Source: an uncultured Streptomyces sp. | GTDB lineage: Bacteria; Actinomycetota; Actinomycetes; Streptomycetales; Streptomycetaceae | Direction: 5' to 3' | Assembly (NCBI RefSeq): GCF_947488945.1 | Contig: NZ_CANLBS010000011.1 | Location: 1-64,000, forward strand | DNA: 64,000 nucleotides | Part shown: piece after piece, positions 1 to 8,041 of the stretch | Layout of the letters: every line of letters starts with the position of its first letter | Numbering within the stretch: the first letter of the stretch is position 1 | The notes under the pieces: model-generated | The model's input: only the letters and a program-made list of their open reading frames with translations | What the model was told of the DNA's origin: nothing | The model's database searches: none | Program-made: the position numbers and the translations under genes

Positions 1-264
1 GTGTCCGCCGAACTGCCGCGGACCACGCAGGAGCGGTTGTTCTCCCAGCCCCAGCCGTCACCGTCGGGGTCCGAGGCGCCGGAGACGCAGTACGGGTAGC
101 CGTTCGGGGCGGTGCCGCTGCCGCCGTTGCCGGTGTCCGCCGAACTGCCGCGGACCACGCAGGAGCGGTTGTTCTCCCAGCCCCAGCCGTCACCGTCGGG
201 GTCCGAGGCACCGGAGACGCAGTACGGGTAGCCGTTCGGGGCGGTGCCGCTGCCGCCGTTGCCC
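1..264. repeat. Near-identical 132-bp tandem repeat encoding CBM10 modules
   Basis: Bases 1-132 and 133-264 are the same 132-bp unit (44 codons), differing at one internal base (GCG versus GCA codon context near 88/220) and at the last base. Each unit encodes one linker plus one CBM10-like module of the mannanase. The array may continue beyond the left edge. Such identity suggests recent duplication or homogenisation. Confidence 0.95.
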
Positions 265-1280
265 GGGATGCCACCGTAGACGGTCGCGCGCGCGGACGTG
301 GTCGAGATGCCGTTGGCCCCGGAGAGGAAGCGCTTGCCCCAGTTGGTGGGCGCGTCCGCGTCGAAGCCGTTGACCATGTCCAGGTATTCGACTCCGCTGC
401 CGTTCCCACTCCAGGACCAGCCGATGTATCCCACCTTCAGGGACTGCGCCGTCGCCATGATGGCGTCCTCGTCCGGATTGCCGTCGCTGTGCGCGTCACC
501 GAACTCACCCACCACGATCGGCAGTTTGTTGTTCACGAAGTGACCGAGGTAGTCCCGTACTTCGGCGGCGGTGTCGTACACCCCGTACATGTGGATCGAG
601 AAGACCGTGTTGCGGTCGGGGTCGGAGGCGAAGACGGAGGCGGCGTTGCTCCGCATGGTGTTGGACCAGTCCTGGCCCCAGTTGGGTGCGTCGACCATCA
701 GCGCGTGGTGGAGGCCGGCGCCGCGGAGCTTGCCGATCGCGCTCTTGGTGGCTGCGGTCCAGGCGCTGTAGCCCGTGTTGCCGAAGGGCTCGTTGCCGAT
801 GTTGATGACGACGTAGTTCTCCTGCCCCTCCAGGGCGCCCTTGACGGCGATCCAGTAGTTGGCGGCCTGGTCCAACGACGCGGCGGCGCCGTCCTCTCCG
901 TAGCCGGTCGTGTCGTGCACCTCCAGCACGCAGATCAGCTTGTTCGCCTTGCACCGGCCGACCAGGGAGGAGACCTCGGACGCGCTGGTCCGGGTCCAGC
1001 GGTCACCGCTGCTGAGGACGATGCGGACCGTGTTGGCTCCGGTGGCCGCGATGTCGGCGAGCGAGCCGGTCTCGGCGGGGTACCAGGCGTGTGCGTGGTT
1101 GACGCCACGCATCACGAACTCGGTCCCGTTCGCCTCGTACAGGCGGCCGTCGGTGACGCGCAGTCCCGTCGCGGCTTCCGCGGTGGTGGTCGTGCCGAAG
1201 ACGGCGAGCACGGCACCGACCAGGCCGGCTACGGCCAGGGCGAGGACCGTACACAGAACGCTTCTCTGGGGTGGTTGCAT
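1..1280 (-). CDS. Secreted GH5 endo-beta-mannanase with C-terminal CBM10 repeats (3' end cut by window edge)
   Basis: Probably cleaves beta-mannan outside the cell. The start is the ATG at 1278-1280, preceded by a GAGGAGAG ribosome site. Residues 1 to about 38 are a signal peptide ending near AEAA. The catalytic domain follows, with NEPFG near residue 162 as the likely acid/base and VVGEFGD near residue 258 as the likely nucleophile, the usual GH5 pair. From about residue 340 there are G/S/N-rich linkers and Cys/Trp-rich modules (YPYC, GWGWENNRSC) typical of CBM10 cellulose/mannan binders. The stop lies outside the window. Palindromic operators upstream and the neighbouring mannan uptake genes support mannan as substrate over cellulose. 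Family call is strong, substrate is inference. Confidence 0.88.
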   Translation of the reverse strand, partial: MQPPQRSVLCTVLALAVAGLVGAVLAVFGTTTTAEAATGLRVTDGRLYEANGTEFVMRGVNHAHAWYPAETGSLADIAATGANTVRIVLSSGDRWTRTSASEVSSLVGRCKANKLICVLEVHDTTGYGEDGAAASLDQAANYWIAVKGALEGQENYVVINIGNEPFGNTGYSAWTAATKSAIGKLRGAGLHHALMVDAPNWGQDWSNTMRSNAASVFASDPDRNTVFSIHMYGVYDTAAEVRDYLGHFVNNKLPIVVGEFGDAHSDGNPDEDAIMATAQSLKVGYIGWSWSGNGSGVEYLDMVNGFDADAPTNWGKRFLSGANGISTTSARATVYGGIPGNGGSGTAPNGYPYCVSGASDPDGDGWGWENNRSCVVRGSSADTGNGGSGTAPNGYPYCVSGASDPDGDGWGWENNRSCVVRGSSAD

Positions 1281-1429
1281 GACTCTCCTCAAACGGGGGG
1301 CCGGACGGCCCCGGCGGGTCCGGGAAGATCACCTGCGGCCCGGGCGGCTTCTCCTACGACTCGACCGAAGGCTGTGCACGCCCTCCCGTCCCCCGGAGGT
1401 ACGGGGGACGGGAGGGCGCCCATTCGGCA

Positions 1430-1441
1430 GACAACGTTGTC
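1430..1441. promoter_or_regulatory. LacI-type operator palindrome upstream of the mannanase
   Basis: Perfect 12-bp palindrome GACAACGTTGTC, about 150 bp upstream of the mannanase start and identical to the site at 1891-1902. Palindromes with a central CG are typical of LacI-family operators, and a LacI regulator is encoded at 10438. Confidence 0.7.
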
Positions 1442-1890
1442 GTCGCCCTGGGTGAGGGTGGTGAACGAGAGGTGCGAGCGACATCGGCCCGGAGGCGGTG
1501 CGGCGGTACCGCACAGCATCCACGGACATGAGTGACCCCGGCCCGACCTCAGTCGCGGAGGGGCCCGGATCAGCAAGGGGCCGGATGCCGCCCCCACATG
1601 AGGCACCGGATGTTCCAGTCATGTCAAGAGAGGTGTCAATCGGTGTTTCGGCCCCTGTTCAAGCGCATGTGTGGTGCGCGTGCCGATCCTTCGGGTTCAC
1701 GTACGCGGGACACGCGTCGGAATTCCTCCGACTTCCCCCGCCGCGACCAGCGATTTCCTGAAGACGGCGGCACGGTGAGAGCCGGCGTCACGGCTCCGCC
1801 CCGGTTCGACGGGAGAAAGATGTCCATTGCTGCGGGTCGCCGCGCCCACAGGATTTTGCGAAACACTTACTCGACTAAACCAGTTTACTA

Positions 1891-1902
1891 GACAACGTTG
1901 TC
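1891..1902. promoter_or_regulatory. LacI-type operator palindrome upstream of the ROK kinase
   Basis: Second perfect copy of GACAACGTTGTC, 60 bp upstream of the ROK kinase start in an A/T-richer promoter-like stretch. The 680-bp divergent region 1281-1962 otherwise shows no convincing gene. With the copy at 1430 it brackets the region driving mannanase (left) and kinase (right). Confidence 0.7.
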
Positions 1903-1962
1903 AGGATCGGGCACAGTGACGATCCCGAGAGATCGGGCACTCCAACCGGGAAGGGCGGGAAC

Positions 1963-2922
1963 GTGACGGTGTACGGAGCACTCGACATCGGCGGCACCAA
2001 GATCGCAGGGGCGCTCCTCGACCGGGACGGCCGCCTCCTCGCGCGGACGCAGCACGCGACCCCGGCCACGAGACCTGCCGCCGATCTTGCTGCCGTCGTC
2101 ACGGCGGTGCTGGACGAACTGGCGACCCACCCGGACTGGGACGGGCTGTCCTGCATGGGCATCGCCAGCGCGGGGCCGGTCGACACCGTCGCGGGCACGG
2201 TCAGTCCTGTCAACATCCCCGGTTGGCGCGGGTTTCCGCTCGTCGATCTCGTGCGCACACATCCCCGGCTCCCCCGGGGAATCCATCCCGTCCTGGTCGG
2301 GGACGCCGTCGCGATGACAGCGGCGGAGCACTGGCTCGGTGCGGCCCGCGGGTGCGACAACGCCCTGTGCATGGTGGTGTCGACCGGCGTCGGGGGCGGG
2401 CTGATCCTCGATGGGAAGGTGCACACGGGCCGCACCGGCAACGCGGGACACATCGGCCACATGACCGTCGATCACGAGGGACCGCGCTGCGCCTGCGGGG
2501 CCCCGGGGTGCGTGGAGAGTCTGGCGAGCGGAACGGCGATCGCCGCCCATGCCCGTGCCCTGGGGTGGACGGCCGAGCCGGGCATGCCGCCGACCGCCGC
2601 CGCCGTCGCCGCGGCGGCCCGCGAGGGCGACGAGCGCGCCCTCGCCGCCTATCGGAGATCGGCACGGGCGCTGGCGGCGGCGATCGCGGCGACCGCGGCA
2701 CTCGTGGAGCTGGAGCGGGTGGTCATCGGGGGAGGCGTGGCCCAGGCGGGAGAGATCCTGTTCTCTCCGCTGCAGCGGTACCTGAGCGACTACGCCGTCC
2801 TCGACTTCACTCGCGACATCTCCGTGGTCCCCGCCGGCCTGGCGCTGGACGCCGGGCTCATCGGTGCGGCGGCCACGGCCTCCGCCGGCACCCTGGCTCC
2901 GGCGGGGATGCCGCACGTCTGA
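1963..2922 (+). CDS. ROK-family sugar kinase
   Basis: Phosphorylates a cytoplasmic hexose with ATP. In this mannan locus mannose is the likely substrate, but sequence alone does not separate manno-, fructo- and glucokinase. The 319-residue length is normal for ROK. The phosphate-binding motif DIGGTK is at residues 8-13, GVGGG near 145, and the ROK zinc/signature cluster CACGAPGC near 175. Starts with GTG after a weak GGGCGGGA site. A LacI-type operator lies 60 bp upstream, and a decayed mannose-6-phosphate isomerase follows 40 bp downstream, an expected kinase-isomerase operon. Confidence 0.87.
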   Translation: MTVYGALDIGGTKIAGALLDRDGRLLARTQHATPATRPAADLAAVVTAVLDELATHPDWDGLSCMGIASAGPVDTVAGTVSPVNIPGWRGFPLVDLVRTHPRLPRGIHPVLVGDAVAMTAAEHWLGAARGCDNALCMVVSTGVGGGLILDGKVHTGRTGNAGHIGHMTVDHEGPRCACGAPGCVESLASGTAIAAHARALGWTAEPGMPPTAAAVAAAAREGDERALAAYRRSARALAAAIAATAALVELERVVIGGGVAQAGEILFSPLQRYLSDYAVLDFTRDISVVPAGLALDAGLIGAAATASAGTLAPAGMPHV

Positions 2923-2962
2923 CAGCGCCGCGGGCCGGCGGCGACCCGGGAAAGGAGCACGT

Positions 2963-3741
2963 GTGGATCGACTCGTGAACACCGTCCGTCCGTCCCTACC
3001 CCTGGGGCTCCACCACCGCGCTGCCCCACCTGATGGGAGCCGCTTCCGACGGCACGCCACAGGCTGAGCTGTGGATGGGGGCGCATCCCGCGGCCCCCTC
3101 ACGGCTGCACCGTGCTTCCGGTCCTGAACCGCTCGACGCAGTGATCCGCGCACGGCCGTCCGCCGAACTCGGTGAGGCGACACCGCGCAGGTTCGGGCCT
3201 CGCCTCCCCTTCCTCCTGAAGCTGCTGGCCGTCGGGGCGCCGCTCTCCCTCCAGGTGCACCCGGACCTGGCTCAGGCCGCCGTCGGGCACAGGATCGAGA
3301 ACGCCCGGGGCGTCCCGCTCGACGCTCCGCACCGCAACTACCGGGACGGCAACCACGAACCGGAGATGGTCGTGGCGCTCAGCGCCTTCGAGGGCCTCTG
3401 TGGCTTCAGGCCGCCCCCGTCCTGCGCCGACCTGCTCGAAACGCTCGGCCTCCCCGAACTCGCCCCGCACGCGCGAGCTTTGCGCGAGGAGCCCGAAGAG
3501 GCCGCCCTCGAAGCCGTGTTCCCGGCCTTTCTCGCCGCCCCGGCGTCACTGGCGGAGGCGGTGGCGACGCAGCGCACGCGGCTCCCTGGATCTGGGGCCG
3601 AGGGCCTCCGCCTGTGCCCCGGGGGAGCGCCTGACCGTCCGGGGCGAGGGCGAAGCCTTCCGGGCGACCGTCGACGCTGGTACGCGTGGAGCGAAGAAGG
3701 AATCGCCCTCCGTGCACGCATACGGTCCGCGGGTGAGCTGA
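2963..3741 (+). pseudogene. manA: Decayed mannose-6-phosphate isomerase
   Basis: Pieces of a class I phosphomannose isomerase lie in three reading frames. The GTG start at 2963 has a good AAAGGAG site and encodes the family N terminus (DRLVNTVRP). The frame breaks at 2984-2995, where GTCC occurs three times; with two copies the frame would read on into YPWGSTTALPHLMG. The second frame then gives AELWMGAHP, LSLQVHP and CGFRP. Near 3590 the homology stops and resumes in another frame at the family C-terminal tail (APGERLTVRGEGEAFRATV, about 3610-3680). The central catalytic and zinc-binding half is absent. The enzyme cannot be made, so a copy elsewhere presumably does this step. Frame and deletion calls come from memory of the family, not an alignment. 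Confidence 0.82.
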
Positions 3742-4347
3742 ACCGGTTTGGCTCCAACGGGTTTCCGCGAGGTGCTGACGAGCACGGGAATGCACGTCGC
3801 CATTCGGCTGCTCTCTCGGCGGATTTTCGGGAGACGGTCGACTCCGTGATCAGACCCGGGTCGGACCGGAGCCGGAAGAGGCACCGGGTCGTTCCCCGAC
3901 CCCGATTTCGTCGGATGCACCCGGCCTTGCTGGTGCAGGACCGCGCGCCTTTACTCCGTAGAAGGACCGGGACGGATACGCGTACGCATTCCGCCCGCTC
4001 GATCGTGAGCCATGCGTCCGTCGCGCCGTGTCAGCACCGTCGTGGGTCTGCACCGGGGGGCGCCGGCAAAGGGGCAGGTGCCGGTCCGGGTGGCCGCCAC
4101 GCGGGAGAAGGGCGAAGAGCGAAGGGTTCGTAGCGGGCAGGACCTGGCTCCGGGACCGCGGCAGGGCCGTTGTCGGTGGTCGTGTGCGACGCGTCGGCAC
4201 AGTTCTGTGAAGGCCGTGCCGTGGGGGAGCGGGCATGCGTCCTGTGGCCGGGGTCCGCGGCCGGCACGGCCAACGGCACGCGCGCAGAAGCACGTCGGCG
4301 CCGCCTCGTGAAGGGCACTGCCCCTGACGGCACATCGGGTGCGCCGT
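3742..4347. other. Gene-free stretch between manA remnant and ABC importer genes
   Basis: About 600 bp with no reading frame showing a recognisable domain, good ribosome site or consistent codon bias. It may be further decayed sequence from the manA end. I see nothing else in it before the hairpin at 4348. Confidence 0.55.
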
Positions 4348-4377
4348 CTTCGGCACACGGACGCCCGTGTGCCGAAG
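4348..4377. terminator. 13-bp hairpin terminator of the sugar importer operon
   Basis: Perfect 13-bp stem (CTTCGGCACACGG / CCGTGTGCCGAAG) with a 4-base loop, 140 bp past the stop of the last minus-strand permease gene. It could also stop transcription from the kinase side. Confidence 0.7.
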
Positions 4378-4517
4378 GACCGGGTTGGCGCTGAGGTGTC
4401 ACCTCGCCACGCGTCGGGTCTCTCCCGTTCGAAGGGCTCGATCCTTCCCCGTCGTCCGCGCCCGGAGCAGGTCCCCGCCGCCGACGCGAAGCGGGCCTCG
4501 GAGGGGCAGTGCCCGTA

Positions 4518-5396
4518 CTACTTCGTCGCACCCTGGGCGAAGCCGTTGTAGATGTAACGCTGGAGGAAGAGGAACGCGATCAAGGTGGGAACGATGACGA
4601 GGACGGCTCCCGCCGAGATGTTCTCCCAGTGGGCCCCGAAAGGGCCTTTGAAGCGGAACAACGCCGTGGAGATCGTGCCGAGCTCCTGGGAGGGCATGTA
4701 AAGGAAAGGGATGTAGAAGTCGTTGTAGACGGTGATCCCCTTGATGATCACCACGGTCGCGATCGCCGGCTTGAGCAGCGGGAAGATGACCTTGCGGTAG
4801 ACGGTGAACGAGTTCGCACCGTCCAACCGCGCGGCTTCGTCGAGGGAGACCGGGATGCCGCGGATGAACTGCAGGAAGATGTAGATCGAGACGATGTCGG
4901 TGCCCATGTAGAGCAGGATCGGGGCCCACCGCGTATCGAACAGTCCGAAACTGTTGATGACCTGGAAGGTCGCGACCTGCGTGGTCACGCCGGGAACGAG
5001 GGTGGCGACGAGGAAGAGGGCCATGACGAGCTTCTTGGCCCGGAAGCGGAAGCGGTCGATCGCGTAGGCCGTCATCGAGCCGATGATCACGGTACCGGTG
5101 ATCGAGAACAGCAGGATGAAGGCCGTGTTGCCGAACGCCGTCAGCATGTGCCCGTCGGAGAACGCGGTCGCATAGTTGTCGAAGTTGAGCCAGTTGCCGG
5201 GAAGCGACAGGGCGTTGCTCCCGCTCGCCTCCGCGGACGTCTTCAGGGACGTGAGGAGGACGACGGCGAGCGGGAGGAGCACCACCAGCGACGCGACGAC
5301 GAGGGACAGGTAGACGAGTGTCTGCCCGAGACGGCTGCGCAGCCCGGCGGAGCGGGGGCTGCGTGCGGGGGCGGTGGTCTGCTGGGCCGTGGTCAT
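4518..5396 (-). CDS. Carbohydrate ABC transporter permease, MalG type
   Basis: Inner-membrane subunit of a family-1 carbohydrate importer. 292 residues with an N-terminal membrane helix (about 22-45) and five further hydrophobic segments. The EAA loop (EAARLDGAN) in the last cytoplasmic loop contacts the ATPase. The ATG at 5394-5396 overlaps the upstream permease stop by 4 bp, indicating translational coupling. No ATPase gene is present in the locus, which is normal in Streptomyces, where a shared MsiK-type ATPase serves many sugar importers. Substrate inferred as manno-oligosaccharide from the neighbours. Confidence 0.88.
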   Translation of the reverse strand: MTTAQQTTAPARSPRSAGLRSRLGQTLVYLSLVVASLVVLLPLAVVLLTSLKTSAEASGSNALSLPGNWLNFDNYATAFSDGHMLTAFGNTAFILLFSITGTVIIGSMTAYAIDRFRFRAKKLVMALFLVATLVPGVTTQVATFQVINSFGLFDTRWAPILLYMGTDIVSIYIFLQFIRGIPVSLDEAARLDGANSFTVYRKVIFPLLKPAIATVVIIKGITVYNDFYIPFLYMPSQELGTISTALFRFKGPFGAHWENISAGAVLVIVPTLIAFLFLQRYIYNGFAQGATK

Positions 5397-6364
5397 ACGA
5401 GGTCCACCTTTTCGTCGGGCACGAGCCGGCGCTGGATCCAGGTGATCAACAGAATGATCAGCAGCAGCACGACGGCGGCCGCGGAGGCCAGCCCGGTCTT
5501 GTTGAACTGGAACGCGAGCTTGACCGTCTGGATGACGAACGTCGACGTACCGGTCGCGCCACCGGTCATGATGTAGGGGATCTCGAAGACGGCGAGTGAG
5601 CCGGAGATCGCCAGGATGACACTCAGGCTGAGAATGGGTTTGATGCTCGGGGCGATGATGCTGCGGAACTGCTGCCAGCGGGTCGCGCCGTCGAGTTGGG
5701 CGGCTTCGTAGAGTTCGCCGGGGATCGACTGGATGGCGCCGAGGAACAGGACGAAGTTCAGGCCGGTGAAGCGCCAGACGGAGACGCCGGCGAGCGACGT
5801 GTTCGCCGAGGTGGGGTCGCCCAGCCACGCGTGGTCGGTTCCCGCTCCGAACCAGGAGAGGACCGAGTCCAGGGTGCCGCCGTCCTGGAAGAAGTACAGG
5901 AAGACGAATCCGATCGCCACACCGTTGATGAGGTAGGGGAAGAAGAGCAGGCCCTTGAACAGGTTGCGGAACCGCAGATCGAAGCTGAGCACCGTGGCGA
6001 AGTACAGGGCGACGGCTATCTGCACCCCTGAGGCCGCCAGGTAGTAGAGGCTGACGAAGAAGACGCGGAACAGTTCGGGGCGGGTGAGGATCTGGACGTA
6101 GTTGTCCGCCCCGGTGAAGTTGCGGTCGGGGCTGATGCCGTCCCAGTCGGTGAAGCTGTAATAGATCATGTTCGCCACGGGGACGTAGGTGAACGTGATC
6201 AGGAGCGCCAGCGGCGCCAGCAGGAAGAGCCAAGGTGTTGCTCGGCGCAGTAGTCGTGCCGGCGGCCGGTGGAGCGCTGCGGTGCGACTGCCTGCGGTGG
6301 TCCCGTGCAGCGAAGGTGCGGCAAGGTGCGCCTTCGCGCCCGGCACTTCGGTCGTTTTCGTCAT
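5393..6364 (-). CDS. Carbohydrate ABC transporter permease, MalF type
   Basis: Partner permease of 323 residues. A polar N-terminal extension of about 45 residues precedes the first membrane helix (LFLLAPLALLITFTY), followed by the usual five others and an EAA loop (YEAAQLDGATRWQQF). It lies 90 bp downstream of the binding-protein gene, across a strong hairpin, and overlaps the next permease by 4 bp (ATGA). Confidence 0.88.
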   Translation of the reverse strand: MTKTTEVPGAKAHLAAPSLHGTTAGSRTAALHRPPARLLRRATPWLFLLAPLALLITFTYVPVANMIYYSFTDWDGISPDRNFTGADNYVQILTRPELFRVFFVSLYYLAASGVQIAVALYFATVLSFDLRFRNLFKGLLFFPYLINGVAIGFVFLYFFQDGGTLDSVLSWFGAGTDHAWLGDPTSANTSLAGVSVWRFTGLNFVLFLGAIQSIPGELYEAAQLDGATRWQQFRSIIAPSIKPILSLSVILAISGSLAVFEIPYIMTGGATGTSTFVIQTVKLAFQFNKTGLASAAAVVLLLIILLITWIQRRLVPDEKVDLV

Positions 6365-6412
6365 ATCGGGCCTTTCTTCGTCCGCGTCTCGTTCCTTGCG
6401 CGCGGGCGGGCA

Positions 6413-6442
6413 GGGCCCCGGCCGGTCGTGCGGCCGGGGCCC
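6413..6442. terminator. Intercistronic hairpin between binding protein and permease genes
   Basis: Perfect 12-bp stem (GGGCCCCGGCCG / CGGCCGGGGCCC) with a 6-base loop, immediately after the binding-protein stop. As a partial terminator or 3'-end stabiliser it would give more binding protein than permease, a common arrangement in ABC importer operons. Confidence 0.65.
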
Positions 6443-6454
6443 CTACCCGCCGGT

Positions 6455-7774
6455 TCAGGACCCGACGGTCTTCGCTGCCTCGTCCCACCGCTTGTCGAGG
6501 CCGGAGAAGTACTCCTCGAGGCTGCCCTTCTGGGCCCCGCGAGCGATGTCGATCAACTTCTGCCGGTAGTCGGGCTTGTTGAGCCCGATCTCGGCCGCAT
6601 TGTCGATGTCGTTGACCTTGCCCGTGCCGGTCTCCGAGCGCTCCACGAAGGTGACATCGTTGTCAACGAAATCCTTGAGGGTACCCGGCATCGGCGACGA
6701 CTTGAGGGTAGGGACCGCGCCCTCCTTGGCCGAATAGCCCGACTTCTCGGTGAACCAGTCGATCCAGGCGCGGGCCGCCTCTTTGTGTGCGGAGTGGGCG
6801 TTCACCGCCTGCTGGTAGTCGGAGACGAGGGTGGCGCAGTAGCCCTCGCCCTTGAGGACCGGGAGAGGCATGTAGCCGATGTCGTCGGGGTTCTCGCCCG
6901 CTTTCTCGGCCGCGTCCTGCATCTGCGTGATGGACCAGGAGCCCACCATCATGGTGCCGATCTCGCCCTTGGCGAGCATGGCCTTGGACGCTTCCCAGTT
7001 GGTGGTGTTGGGGTCCTTCTCCGAGAACCCTCCCTTCACGATGTCGTGCAGCAGGGTGTCGATCACTCGGAGTTCACCGCCTTGCTTCCACGGGGAGACG
7101 GGGCCCGCGAGCTTGTTGGTGGCGTCCTCGTCGCAGCTGACCGAGCCGATGTTGGTCGTCCACTGGACCAACGGCCACCCGTCCTTGAAGTTGGTGTAGT
7201 AGGGGGTCGCCCCCGTCTTGGCCTTGATCGCTCCCAGTCCCGCCAGGAACTCCTCCGCCGTGGTGGGCCAGGTGGTGACACCGGCCTTCTTCCACAGGGC
7301 CTTGTTGTAGACGAAGCCGTTGGCGGTGCCGAACTGCGCGATTCCGTAGACCTTGTTGCCGACGGAGGACTTGTCGCTGAAGCGGTACTTGTCCGCCATC
7401 TTGACGGCGCCGCCCAGCGGGGCGAAGAACTTGGGGTAGTCGTTCTTGGAGACGGAGGCCGGGATCATGAGGACGTCCCCGTAGTCCTCGGTGTTCATCC
7501 GGATCTTGACCTCGCCCTCGTAGTCGGTCAGGCCCTCGAACTTCACCTTGACCTTCGGGTAGATCTTGTTGAACTCCGCGGCGTACGCGTCCATCGCCCC
7601 GCTCTGGACGAGGTCCGTCCGCTGGGTGAGGACCGTGATGCTGCCGGTCGCCTTCCCCGGATCGGAGGGCGCCGTCGCCGTCTCGGTCGACGGCGCCCCG
7701 GCGCCGCTGCAACCGGTCACGGCGAGTGTCGCGACGACCAGAAGTGCGCCCGTACGTGTCTTCGTGTTCCCCAT
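6455..7774 (-). CDS. Sugar-binding lipoprotein of the ABC importer
   Basis: Extracellular solute-binding protein, family 1. 439 residues. The lipoprotein signal ends in the lipobox VTGC (Cys about 22), followed by a Thr/Ser/Pro-rich tether. The body has the family pattern, including an early TVLTQRTDL strand and FGTANGFVYNKALWKKAG. A GAGGAG site lies 8 bases before the ATG at 7772-7774. Presumed to capture manno-oligosaccharides released by the mannanase. Its promoter region carries an ACCGGTT-type palindrome. Confidence 0.9.
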   Translation of the reverse strand: MGNTKTRTGALLVVATLAVTGCSGAGAPSTETATAPSDPGKATGSITVLTQRTDLVQSGAMDAYAAEFNKIYPKVKVKFEGLTDYEGEVKIRMNTEDYGDVLMIPASVSKNDYPKFFAPLGGAVKMADKYRFSDKSSVGNKVYGIAQFGTANGFVYNKALWKKAGVTTWPTTAEEFLAGLGAIKAKTGATPYYTNFKDGWPLVQWTTNIGSVSCDEDATNKLAGPVSPWKQGGELRVIDTLLHDIVKGGFSEKDPNTTNWEASKAMLAKGEIGTMMVGSWSITQMQDAAEKAGENPDDIGYMPLPVLKGEGYCATLVSDYQQAVNAHSAHKEAARAWIDWFTEKSGYSAKEGAVPTLKSSPMPGTLKDFVDNDVTFVERSETGTGKVNDIDNAAEIGLNKPDYRQKLIDIARGAQKGSLEEYFSGLDKRWDEAAKTVGS

Positions 7775-7842
7775 GTGCCCAACTCCTCGGATGGCGGCTC
7801 GGGTCTGCGGTGGGATGTTGGCACTATGACAGGGCGCGTGTG

Positions 7843-7958
7843 AACCGGTAAAGCTCTCATTTCCGTGGCGATGCCCAATCGTTACCTCACGTTGCGATCG
7901 CGTGCATTCTGCGCCCGTTGACCGCGCCTCGTGTGGCGAATCCGTGACTCAACCGGTT
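7843..7958. promoter_or_regulatory. Divergent control region with two AACCGGT palindromic sites
   Basis: AACCGGT at 7843-7849 and AACCGGTT at 7951-7958 lie between the divergent binding-protein and beta-mannosidase genes. The left site sits between a plausible minus-strand TTTACC and CATAGT element. This core differs from GACAACGTTGTC but is also LacI-like, so two regulators, or one with loose specificity, may act here. Confidence 0.45.
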
Positions 7959-8041
7959 TATGGACAGTGATCACCGAGCGGGTTAAGTTGAGTGCCGTCA
8001 TCCAACTGAGAGCACGCGAACTCGGGCGATTGGAGCCGCAC

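Noticed and set aside
1..264. The 132-bp repeat as a CRISPR or mobile repeat.
   Set aside because: It lies in frame within the mannanase gene and encodes CBM10 modules.
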